64,000 nucleotides of DNA from positions 17,571,010-17,635,009 of the forward strand of contig OX246747.1 of the NCBI GenBank assembly GCA_945910005.1, in the 5' to 3' direction. Shown here in pieces: positions 55,580-63,439 of this stretch. Source of the DNA: Isoperla grammatica (taxonomy: Eukaryota > Arthropoda > Insecta > Plecoptera > Perlodidae). The notes beneath the pieces were generated by a model. The model was not told the DNA's origin and searched no databases. It saw only the letters and a list, made by a program, of their open reading frames with translations. The position numbers and the translations under genes were made by a program. How positions within the stretch are numbered: position 1 is the stretch's first letter; each line of letters starts with the position of its first letter.

Positions 55580-56820
55580 CCGTAAACATTTGTGATGGTT
55601 CTATAACATGTTTAATTAAAATACAGTGATCTGCTTTTTTTTTAGAGAATTCAAATTAAATAAATTGATGCATTATTTAACTATACTTAAACAACTTACG
55701 CTGACTTGCTGCTGACTGCAACTTGAAATAGAACCCTGGACATTCATCACTGAAAGCAGACATGGAGATCTGTGAACATATGTGATGGTTCCATAACCTG
55801 TTTGCTATATTATAAGATGGATGAATCAGCAATGCATCTTTGAGCACATTTCTAATATTCTATAATATAGTTTAATTTTGTATTAAGCGTATGAGATGGT
55901 GTTAGTTCACTACATCTATACATGTTAACATTACAGTTTGCTTATAATGTAGTAGTAGTTCATTTACTTTCATGCATAGCAGCATGTTGTTTGAAACATG
56001 AAACGAGTGCAAGATACGTTTATTGTTAAGTTATTGTGTTTTCTTGTTTCAAGTTATTAGGTTTTGATTCAGTCAACTTGTAAACATAGAGTGACGGTTC
56101 TATCACCTGTTTACAGTTGTTTTGTTTTTAAAGTTTTTGTTTATGTTTTTTTTGTTATTGTTTTATGTTAAGTGTTTTTATTTTTATTTATTCCGTTTTT
56201 TTAGTTTCTTGTTTTGTGTTTAATGTTTTTATTTTTATAAATTCCGTTTTTTTTTTCTTGTTTTGTGTTTAATGTTTTTATTTTTATTTATTCCGTTTTT
56301 TTTGTTTCTTGTTTTACAGTTAATGTTTTTATTTTTATTTATTGCGTTTTTTTTTCTTGGTTTGTGTTAATTGTTTTTATTGTTTTATTCATTACATATT
56401 TTCTTTTTTAGGGTTTTGTGTTTATTGTTTTTACTGTTTCATTTATTCCATATTTTCTTTTTTCTGGTGTTGTGTTTGTGTTTTATTTTTATTTATTCCG
56501 TGTTTTTTTTTTCTTGTTTCGTGTTTTATGTGTTAATTATTGTTTTTATGTTGTTGTTTGTTAAATTTTGATTTTAAGCAGTATTAAGCTACGTGTTGAC
56601 AAGTCTTGATGCTTTGAGGTGGCTAAATAAATCATCTTGTTTTATATATGATTCGAACCTGAGTCATAATTGGGTTTTAAAAATATAATGTCTCTTCCGT
56701 GTTCATAGTGAGAGCATATTAACACGAGTGAGAGTTGTTACGTAATACTGTCTGCTACTGGAGCTGAGTGCAAGGTCAAGTTATCTTGTAGACATACAGT
56801 GACGGTTCTATCACCTGTTT
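55580..56820 (-). promoter_or_regulatory. Four copies of the same ~34-bp motif in the right arm
   Basis: The mirrored copies are at 55580-55613, 55770-55803, 56077-56112 and 56785-56820. They read TAAACAT, 3-6 bases, GTGA(T/C)GGTTCTAT(A/C)AC, then (A/C)TGTTT on the plus strand. The arms are recent copies of each other, so this is not independent evidence of function. The evidence for the motif itself is its fourfold occurrence within one arm. Confidence 0.55.
56140..56545 (-). repeat. AT-rich minisatellite in right arm
   Basis: This is the mirror image of 50862-51262, with the same 50-60-bp unit read as TTTTTATTTTTATTTATTCCG followed by a T-rich run. Small differences in homopolymer length from the left copy are the expected slippage changes. 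Confidence 0.8.
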
Positions 56821-57142
56821 ACTTTAAAACTGTTTCTGCTTATGATATTATTTCCTTTTACTATTCATTGTTAGTCTACTTACCCGTGACTTCGAAGCGA
56901 CGCACTCAAGGTTGTTGTTGGGATGCACTCGCGAGAGATTGCCAGGTTCACGCTTCAAGGTCGACGGGTTCCCGCAAGTTCAGAGAATCATAACAATGAA
57001 AGGCGGTAATTTAGTTCTTGGTTCATCTGTCACACCTCCAAGCGGTGCTATAACCTTGATGAGAGGAGTTGAAGAGAGTGATGGCAGCCATCTTGGATTG
57101 CTCCTCTCAAACTTGTCCCAGAACCCTCACTTTACCCCTACT

Positions 57143-57527
57143 GAAAAGGATGTTTGAAAAGATTCAAATGAAAAGGATGTTTGGACCTATTCAAACACTA
57201 AAAGTGTTTGGATGTATTAAAAAAAATTGTGCTGAAATACAATATAATAGACAATTACATATGTATAGTATCTTTATTGAGGGACATGCTTAATACAAAA
57301 AATACTGTGCAAATAACATTTTGGGAACAAATGGTAGGTGTACCAATGCAACACATTGCAGTGAACTGCACTTATATACACTGGTTTGCAGCTGCTTTAA
57401 GTTACTTACTATATACAGTATTTAAAAAACGTTGAGTACAGAACATGGCCCCTTGGTGGTACATGGTACTCATGATTAAGATTTATATTTTTACAATATG
57501 TAAGAGCCCTGAATGTGCCCTTGTATA
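57143..57527. other. Unassigned flank to the right of the Polinton-like element
   Basis: No gene or known element is recognised. The sequence opens with two near-copies of GAAAAGGATGTTTG (57143 and 57170). It then has a perfect 8-bp-stem hairpin, CAAACACT, AAA, AGTGTTTG, at 57192-57210. It carries no satellite sequence. Confidence 0.4.
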
Positions 57528-57679
57528 CTCGGGGCACAGCAACCTTTCTCCTGCTTTCATCACAGGCGAAACACACTCCCGCTCTGAGCCAATCAGCAAT
57601 CGCTACTGCGGGGGTTTGTTTCAAGCGGTTCGCTGGTTGGCTTACGTGCTCCTCGCCTCTTGAGGTTGTTGTGCCCCGA

Positions 57680-57680
<1 letters not shown>
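57528..57680. mobile_element. Fold-back element with 18-bp inverted ends
   Basis: CTCGGGGCACAGCAACCT at 57528-57545 is matched by its reverse complement with one mismatch at 57663-57680. Inside, GAGCCAATCAGC and GCTGGTTGGCT make a second, imperfect inner inverted repeat, so most of the 153 bp can fold on itself. No coding capacity is seen. The structure suits a small palindromic MITE; the family is not identified. Confidence 0.5.

Positions 57681-57681
<1 letters not shown>

Positions 57682-57711
<30 letters not shown>
57682..57711. repeat. (TA)n microsatellite
   Basis: About 14 TA repeats directly follow the fold-back element. TA-rich targets are common insertion sites for small DNA transposons, but no link is shown. 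Confidence 0.9.
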
Positions 57712-57714
<3 letters not shown>

Positions 57715-57723
57715 ATCTTACAC

Positions 57724-57866
57724 TAATGATGAATTTACAGCCAAGCGTTGGGAGCGAAGCGAGGGCACGAGCTTCAATCAGTGGCCGAGTTTCACGGGAA
57801 CCCGGTCGCTGACTGGAGCTCGCGCCCTCGCTTCGCTCCCAACACTTAGCTGTAAACCCACCATAA
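57724..57866. mobile_element. Palindromic MITE-like hairpin element
   Basis: Arms at 57734-57773 and 57817-57856 are about 40 bp long with about 90% complementarity (shared core GTTGGGAGCGAAGCGAGGGC). A weaker match extends outward to about 57724 and 57866. The loop contains another imperfect inverted repeat (CAGTGGCCG against CGGTCGCTGACTGG). It is much more GC-rich than its surroundings. The frames crossing it on both strands are mirror images produced by the palindrome, so it is not a gene. Confidence 0.6.
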
Positions 57867-58068
57867 GACGCACGTCCAGTAAAATGATTATGAAACGGAT
57901 ACATTTTGAATTATTTGAAGAATTATTGATTGATTATTGATTAATCATGATTGATTGATACTGTTAAGCACCAGGTGCACTTGCGGTTCACTGAAAAGGT
58001 GTACAATGACTTCATGACATCAGTGTATAGTGCAATGGCGGGTGGAAAATGACTACAATGGCAATAAA
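57867..58068. other. Unassigned spacer with ATTGATTG-like run
   Basis: A run of ATTGATTG-type repeats at about 57924-57959 resembles the short tandem 3' tails of L2/CR1-like LINEs and their SINEs, but no LINE body is visible next to it. The rest is unassigned. Confidence 0.3.
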
Positions 58069-58076
58069 CACTAATG

Positions 58077-58808
58077 GTGGCCAACGATATTTTTTTCAAT
58101 ATCGATATCGGCACCATATTGCCGATATTGTATCGCGATATCGAAATTTAAAAAAATTATATTAATATCGCGATATCGAAACATTTTGCCAATACTATCT
58201 CGTCAATCGATCACAATTGTTCAAGTACGTGGAGAATGAGCTACTTGTGCGAGCGTGGGGCGCCGGTGCGTTTGATATTGTATCGACCTTCGACTATCGA
58301 CCAGCGCTTTTGACTTCGACCCATCAAAGATGGCGTTTCCGCGATCGCATCGCATGACGTTGACGTGTCTGTGACTGTTGTGTTGAATGAAATGCATCCA
58401 GAAACAAGTGCTGTAAATGTGAATCATTTAATGGACTCTCTTTAAAACTTTCAATGATTAGTGCCCTATGGGGTTTAGCATCACATTTTCCGGTATCAAA
58501 CCATACTCTCTTCATGCGTCCTCCAAATTCAATTATCACCAATCTCTTGCTCATGATAAACCCGGTATTTGATAAACCAAAACCGAAAACGGATTACGAC
58601 ACAGAACAAACAAACCATACCAAACAAATACCAAACCACACCAAAGCAACAGGCGTGACGCTGACGAGGACGTATGATGATTAATTTTCGACTTTGAAAT
58701 GTTTTGTTCGATATCGCGATATTTCCGATATGGTGAGACGATATCGAAAATAACATCAATTTGCTGACGATAGCGATATCATATCGAATAATTGATATCG
58801 TTGGCCAC
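58077..58808. mobile_element. hAT-like MITE, 732 bp
   Basis: GTGGCCAACGATAT at 58077-58090 is matched by an exact reverse complement at 58795-58808. The flanking octamers CACTAATG (58069-58076) and TACTAATA (58809-58816) share the core ACTAAT, consistent with a decayed 8-bp target duplication of hAT type. Subterminal parts are full of CGATATCG-like palindromes. The interior (58200-58680) is less AT-rich and carries only short overlapping frames on both strands; no transposase domain was recognised. The hAT assignment rests on TIR style and duplication length only. Confidence 0.6.
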
Positions 58809-58816
58809 TACTAATA

Positions 58817-59229
58817 AAAACCTACTCGGTCTCCTGAACCGGAAGTAACCTGGTGCCGCACGCAACGTTTCTGTTGAATTACTTATAAACATGAAATATG
58901 TGATGAAATGTATTCATTTTACATCACCATAACAATAATTACATAATACAATTACAGTATATTAGAGTAATCTTTTCGTTATGAGGCTTTGGCCTAAATT
59001 ATGATTTTACAGCCTGAATCCTGTTTTTTTTTTCTCCACTCAAAACCAGAAGTACCTATACTAGTACTACATACTCGCACATCCTTAACGGTAAAGGGTA
59101 GTCTTACTGTAAAAACCGCGCCAAATTAACGTTTTTAATTTATATTTTGAGAACACTACACAATATTGGAAAAGTGATGATTAAGCCAAACTTGGTTTCG
59201 TAAGAGCTACAATCTGGATTAACAAAATA
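58817..59229. other. Unassigned AT-rich spacer
   Basis: No gene, RNA or repeat is recognised. It has a short poly-T run near 59024 and otherwise ordinary AT-rich sequence. Confidence 0.4.
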
Positions 59230-59712
59230 TCAAATATTTTTATCATTACTGTTGTTATGCAGGAAGGCCATATCCGGACGCGACTTGATTCCATTGGTAG
59301 TCAGGTTTGTCCACGGGTCATCCTCAGGGTCCAGCAATAGTAGCGAGTTGGCGGCCGTGACCTCCTCAACCAGTTGTCCGACTTTGGTTGTGCTGGTGTA
59401 GTTTCAATCTTTGTTTGGCGCATTGAAGTCTCCGAGGATGATTGTCTTGTGGGTGATGAGCAGAGTCTCGAGCGCCTCAGGTATATTATTGGGCGGGTTG
59501 TAAATCATGTAGATTGTGGTCTTCTTGCCTTCCATCCAAACCTCGATGCAGGCAATCGCGATCAAGTCTGTCTGCTCCCCCATCGTGTGGACCACCTTAA
59601 AAGTGGACACAAGGCTGCTTTTTACGCCAATAATCAGGCCGCAAACAATTTTCTTCTTGGGGCGTTTCGCTGTCAGCACGTGGAGCGTATAGCCAGGTGC
59701 TTTAAGGTCTTT
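59230..59712 (-). pseudogene. LINE endonuclease (EEP domain) fragment
   Basis: The minus strand encodes a piece of an exonuclease/endonuclease/phosphatase domain, the enzyme with which a non-LTR retrotransposon nicks its target. Visible pieces in order are CGLIIGVKSS, IYNPPNN, the catalytic-type ILGDFNAPN, then VGQLVEEVTAANSLLLL and the late PDMAFLHN motif. A TGA stop interrupts it near 59402, directly after GDFNAPNKD, where related proteins have tryptophan. The frame then stays open to about 59230. Both the N-terminal catalytic part and the reverse transcriptase are missing, so it is a dead fragment truncated at both ends. It cannot be the upstream half of the RNase H fragment at 61022-62390, because on this strand the order would be reversed. 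Confidence 0.75.
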
Positions 59713-59957
59713 TAGGCCTTAATATAGCAACGAAACAAAATACAAAAAAGTAAACATTTAAGTTAGTGTTTACATAATATGACGAAACATAGAAATTATT
59801 ATAAGATATACAAGATACATAAGATATACAAAATGTATACAAAAATGTAATTTTGATAATTAACTGTAAAACAGCAGTGTCAACGCCACAAGACTGTAGG
59901 GGGCAACTACATGTACCAATAGTGACTCGTGAACATGCCAGATTCTGGCGAAACGTC
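59713..59957. other. Unassigned spacer
   Basis: AT-rich sequence with a run of short TATACAAGATACATAAGATATACA-like repeats near 59809-59835. No gene is recognised. It is part of the target region into which the 400-bp retroposon to its right inserted. Confidence 0.35.
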
Positions 59958-59972
59958 GAGCAATGAGTGACA

Positions 59973-60372
59973 TGGATATTTGGGCTTAACGTCTCATATT
60001 TTTGCAACGAGGCTAATCGAGACAATGAGTGTGTGATAGATGAAGATGCAATAGGGGGCTGTTTGGAGGAAAGGGGCAAGTAGGAGGGCGGGGTGAAAAA
60101 GAGGAAAGGGGAGGAAAAGGGAGGGGGAGGTTGTGGACTGCATTTCGTCTGACTTCTATTTGGAGGAAAGGGGCAAGTAGGAGGGAGCGTGAGGAAAGGG
60201 GAAAGGGCGGAAAGGGGATTGGGGTGTGGACTGCACTTCGTCTGACTTCTCCACCTCGACCAGTCCGGCTATGGTGGCCCTACCAGAAGCATACGCTTCC
60301 GCCGGCATAGCTCTCGGGATCAACAAAGCACGCAAACCTGCCCACCACGATAAGGTAGCAGTCCCTGGGCAG
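59973..60372 (-). mobile_element. 400-bp SINE-like retroposon made of LINE leader and tail
   Basis: A perfect 15-bp direct repeat, GAGCAATGAGTGACA, flanks this sequence at 59958-59972 and 60373-60387, a typical LINE-machinery target duplication. On the minus strand the element starts CCTGCCCAGGGACTGCTACC. It contains the CTTATCGTGGTGGGCAGG hairpin segment and the GCTTCTGGTAGGGCCACC segment seen in 5' leaders of L2/CR1-type LINEs. It then holds a tandemly duplicated region of about 95 bp (GTGGACTGCA at 60133 and 60226) and ends GAGACGTTAAGCCCAAATATCCA. No reverse transcriptase lies between leader and tail, so it is either an internally deleted LINE or a SINE-like derivative. A related copy is at 63484-63985. 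Confidence 0.75.
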
Positions 60373-60387
60373 GAGCAATGAGTGACA

Positions 60388-61021
60388 GATTTCGGTCTGC
60401 ACCAATATACTCACACTATCTATTACTAGTCCTCCCAACGAAACTATTCTCATGCTTTCATCACAGGCCATGTCCAGAATGGCAACTTAACTTGTCATTC
60501 CTCCGTGTGCTTGATGGAAGATTGCGTTGGATTGTTCTCAGTTCGTGAGTTGGTCAACTTGTCCGATGTGAATAAATGGTAATTCTCTCATTTGTGTAAG
60601 TTGCTATTAATAATATTACACGATGAATATTTTTAAAAATTAAATACAAATATAAGTTTGTAGTAACAAAACCAATAAGTCATGTTTGAAGAGAATTGAT
60701 AACTGAAAATAGATCCCGGGCACCCAGCCATTCACAGCTTTCGATACCAAGAAATGGCGGAAACACCGGTGTTAAAACGACTTTATTTCATAAAACTAAA
60801 GTAGGACGGACTATACCTTTACAGTTTAGACCTACCTCTAGAACACAGTGGAATATTAGAATAAACACTTGCTGCGAGTAGTTACCCTATGGATCATACA
60901 GTAAAGTGTGAATTTTATACATTTTAACTGGCTTTCAAGAAAAACAAAAGACTGCCAATGTTGCTCACAGCTTGCTGGATTTTGATAGTTCCTGTGAACT
61001 TTTTCGAATTCTCGAACTCTC
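60388..61021. other. Unassigned spacer
   Basis: No gene or known repeat is recognised. A short match, GCTTTCATCACAGGC (about 60452), also occurs inside the fold-back element near 57555. The frame at 60696-60881 has no recognisable domain and I do not call it. Confidence 0.35.
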
Positions 61022-61042
61022 ATTATTATTATTATTATTATA
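61022..61042. repeat. (ATT)n tract, tail of the LINE
   Basis: Seven ATT units on the plus strand are the (TAA)n tail of the minus-strand LINE fragment that follows. The position directly after its 3' UTR supports that reading. Confidence 0.8.
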
Positions 61043-61340
61043 AGTGATTTAAAGGCACAAACCATCTGGGTTATCAGTGCCTAATTTTCCTATTTAAATC
61101 TTGTTTATGAGGTTTATTGATTTAAGGAACTTTAAAACGTTGTCGGTTGCGTCAGTTTTATCTGACAAGTTTTCTATTAGTGTGGATTTTACCTTATATC
61201 TTTGTCGTTCGGCTAAATACTTAGCACAATCTAAAATTATGTGTTTGACAGTCAATGTCACATTACAAGCATCACACACTGGTTGGGGTTCACTTTTTAG
61301 AAGATAGCTCTGAGTAATATAGGTGTGACCGATTCGGATG

Positions 61341-61831
61341 TGTTGGAGCACACAGGTTAAAACATAAACATTAATTTAAATACGGGAGGACCACTTTACT
61401 TGTATAAAGATTAATAATAAAACAGATTGTGAACAGTAAAAACAATCGTGCTAGTTCACATCACTAGACCTAATTACGAGTGTGATGGTTCCTATTAATA
61501 TTGTATTTATATTACAATTACAATTGATGAAACTAAAAGATCGCTGGAGCGGATGTGTTCCCACCAGTCCGATACAGTTAGGAGCCTCGACTCGACTGAC
61601 GGGAAATCTTGAAGAGTAGAAGGGGGTGGTACGTCACACCATCCCTCTTGGTCAACAGGGTTGACAAAATGTTAAATGAACTAACAATAAAACACACTTA
61701 ATATTAGACCACTTTCGTAGACTCAACACTTCTCTTCCATCTCATCACATAAAAACTATCTAACAAAACATCTCGTATCCTAGCAACTTCCAAACTTCAA
61801 CACCGCCTTCTATACATTACAATCCTCAACA
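61341..61831. mobile_element. Solo LTR, 491 bp, inside the LINE fragment
   Basis: The insert starts TGTTGGAG and ends CCTCAACA, the TG...CA termini of retroviral-type LTRs. It is flanked by GGATG (61336-61340) and AGATG (61832-61836), a 5-bp target duplication with one difference. Removing it joins the LINE reading frame exactly across the RI/RIGHT segment, which gives an independent check of both ends. No internal retrotransposon genes are present, so it is a solo LTR left by LTR-LTR recombination. Gypsy or BEL/Pao origin would fit the 5-bp duplication. Transcriptional direction is not determined. Confidence 0.75.
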
Positions 61832-62390
61832 AGATGCGAGCTAAAACAACTTCCTCGTGGCGACACGAGCGCCGGGAGGATAGCCATGGAGTTACAGAGT
61901 CTTTTATTTCTCTTAGTTTGTTGTTTCGTATGCTCTGCCACTCGTCATGCCATAGCTTCTTTGATTTAAGTTTAAAAGACGCTTTCAGGTCCGCAGTTAT
62001 AACTAATTGACAGTCGTTGCTGTCAGTGCTACACGCTTCTTTGGCACATCGATCTGCCACCTCGTTACCAAGAATGCCTGCATGACCAGGAACCCAACAA
62101 AAAACTATGGACTTACGTTTGGTTATAAGTTCGATAAAATTGTTTGAATTTTAACAATCAATGGGTGCCTAGCATATACTTCTAAAAGTGCCTGAAGAGA
62201 GCTCAGGGAGTCGGTGCATATTAAAAACTTTGACGTCTTGCTTCGAACGGCATATAAAAGACTTTGCATGATTGCGAAGAGCTCCGCGTTAAAGATACTA
62301 AAAAGTGAGTCAAGGTGGAATAAAAACTCTTCATTGTCAGTAGTGTTAGTACTGCACAGTAGTAACTGTTGGACAAACAACTAGCTGTCA

Positions 62391-62814
62391 AAATAATAAC
62401 ATTGCAACGTTATGAAGAAAAACAAGTGTAGCGATCTAGTAACTGCTCGCCGGTTAAAACCTTAAGTGATGGGCAACAACTTTGTGAAAGTTTTGAATGG
62501 ATTTGGTTTGTTTTGAAGGTTTGTTTTCCAAAATAAGAATATTTTGATTTTTAATTTGTTGTTTGTCCATCGATTCAGTTCATTTGTTTCATTGTTGTAT
62601 TTGAGTGTTGCTAGTAGCCTATACGGAACCGGCAACAATTATGCCTAATGACGAGGTGCTTAATATAATTTTATAATGTATACTTAAATCTTTACTCGTT
62701 GGTTATTATTATTGGTGGTGTTTAATGACGTTCTCGACAGCTTAGGTCATATGACGTCTTCCAATCAGGTCCATCTACATTGCGAGAGTCGTCATAAGGG
62801 GAGCCCAGAGATGG
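62391..62814. other. Unassigned spacer
   Basis: No gene or repeat is recognised. There is a short imperfect palindrome AACATTGCAACGTTAT at about 62398. Confidence 0.35.
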
Positions 62815-62940
62815 AGGCAGGGCTAAGTGGGAGGAGAAATCTACAGTTGGGGGGGGAAGGAACAGGGTCTCCTTTTGTCGCCTCTTACGACTAGCAGAGC
62901 CACTCTGGGCCTATTCTTACTAGGCCCAGACAGGTGTTTA
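62815..62940 (-). repeat. Partial copy of the LINE-leader repeat, opposite orientation to 63484
   Basis: Read on the minus strand, this stretch matches 63440-63620: AGACCCAGTA-like start, CTCTGCTAGTCGTAAGAGGCGAC, a C-rich run (G8 on the plus strand at about 62849) and then CTCCCACTTAGCCCTGCC. The match is degenerate and ends at both sides in unassigned sequence. The frames overlapping it are not genes. Confidence 0.6.
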
Positions 62941-63071
62941 CTGGTTGGTGCTAGGAATTTTTTAACCAGTGTTATCAATTTTTTTTCAATATTTCTGTCC
63001 AGAAATACAGAAAACAATGCGATTAGTTATTTTAAAATATTTAATGTTGATTAATGAATGGTTATGAACGA
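62941..63071. other. Unassigned spacer
   Basis: AT-rich sequence without a recognisable gene or repeat. Confidence 0.3.
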
Positions 63072-63304
63072 CTTGTTCGCCTTTGTTGCAGAAAGTGAAA
63101 CACACCATCAGGCTGGCCTTGGGTATCCATGCCCATTTCTGTGACCCTTATCAGTTTTTCACAGTGGTCGACTCGTTTTGACCCATTCCGCTGCTGTTAT
63201 GGCCTCTAGGGCATCCTCGCAAACTTTTTTTGTGTTTTTCACTGTGTGTTCTCCGTTCCACCCAATAATGTCATTGAAGCTTTGTTTGGTAGAAGCCCCT
63301 ATTT
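63072..63304 (-). pseudogene. Possible decayed coding remnant, family not recognised
   Basis: On the minus strand one frame reads GWNGEHTVKNTKKVCEDALE, then AITAAEWVK. After an apparent one-base frameshift another frame continues DHCEKLIRVTEMGMD and GQPDGVFHFLQQ. The continuity of charged, helix-like sequence across the shift suggests a once-coding segment of about 70 residues, perhaps from the C-terminal part of a transposase. I cannot name the family. It is short, has a stop at the shift and no conserved catalytic motif, so it could be chance. Confidence 0.3.
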
Positions 63305-63439
63305 ACTAACAAATTGAATAGGTTAGTGCATTTAGACTTATCCCTAAGAAGTAGTTTAATTACGTTACTCTAGCAACCACAGTGGAACAAGAGTTGCAAG
63401 CATAAGTTTAAATTAAAATGAAAACGGCCATAGTAACCA
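63305..63439. other. Unassigned spacer
   Basis: No gene or repeat is recognised between the possible coding remnant and the LINE-leader repeat. Confidence 0.3.

Larger units (their letters stand above)
50266..57142. mobile_element. Palindromic defective Polinton/Maverick-like element
   Basis: This 6877-bp element consists of two inverted arms (50266-53045 and 54352-57142) around a 1306-bp centre. Its outer ends read AGTAGGGGTAAAG and the reverse complement, and start with AG as reported for Polintons. The only gene recognised is a protein-primed family B DNA polymerase, present as one broken long copy and one duplicated half. Complete Polintons are usually about 15-20 kb with integrase, ATPase, protease and capsid genes; none are seen. 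The inverted arms run deep into the polymerase gene, so both termini derive from the same end of a parent. That is expected of fold-back replication products of linear protein-primed DNA (inference). It begins within a satellite monomer but is followed by unrelated sequence. The flanking hexamers CACGCA and GAAAAG do not match, so no target duplication is visible. Confidence 0.85.
54352..57142 (-). repeat. Right inverted arm of the Polinton-like element (2791 bp)
   Basis: This arm mirrors 50266-53045. The shared sequence begins at GACAAGGGG (54352-54360), inside the polymerase gene, and runs without a large gap to the CCCCTACT end at 57135-57142. It lacks the left arm's 5-bp deletion but has its own in-frame stop in the polymerase. 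After 57142 the sequence is neither satellite nor recognisable element sequence. Confidence 0.92.
61022..62390 (-). pseudogene. 5'-truncated I-clade-like LINE: RNase H and zinc-finger tail
   Basis: This is the 3' part of a non-LTR retrotransposon. An RNase H domain runs from about 62380 to 61837, with the acidic-residue segments FNAELFAI, LICTDSLSSLQAL and VPGHAGILGNEVADRCAKEA. A frameshift near 62125 separates the second and third segments. After RNase H comes RIGHTYITQSYLL and a CCHC-like zinc segment (CDACNVTLTVKHIILDC), ending at 61094. A short 3' UTR then leads to a (TAA)n tail at 61042-61022, a tail type known from I-clade elements. A 491-bp solo LTR (61341-61831) splits the coding part between codons of ARI and RIGHT. 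Endonuclease and reverse transcriptase are absent, as in a 5'-truncated insertion. No target duplication was found. Confidence 0.8.

Noticed and set aside
50260..57148. Six-base target duplication for the Polinton-like element
   Set aside because: The flanking hexamers CACGCA and GAAAAG do not match, and shifting the ends by a few bases does not help.
56912..57157. Possible small gene at the element terminus (about 80 codons, also on the left arm at 50200-50493)
   Set aside because: The frame runs through the element end into unrelated flanks on both sides, and the two arms are copies, so their agreement adds no evidence. No domain was recognised.
57192..57210. Hairpin CAAACACT/AGTGTTTG as a terminator or regulatory site
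   Set aside because: It is a single short palindrome in AT-rich DNA with no neighbouring gene, so no function can be supported.
57515..57940. Reading frames of 141 (plus) and 103 (minus) codons
   Set aside because: They cross two palindromes and a (TA)n tract; the strand symmetry follows from the palindrome.
61441..61510. Extra copy of the 34-bp Polinton arm motif (GTGTGATGGTTCCTATTA at about 61480)
   Set aside because: Only about 10 bases agree and the flanks do not. It lies in the solo LTR and is probably chance.
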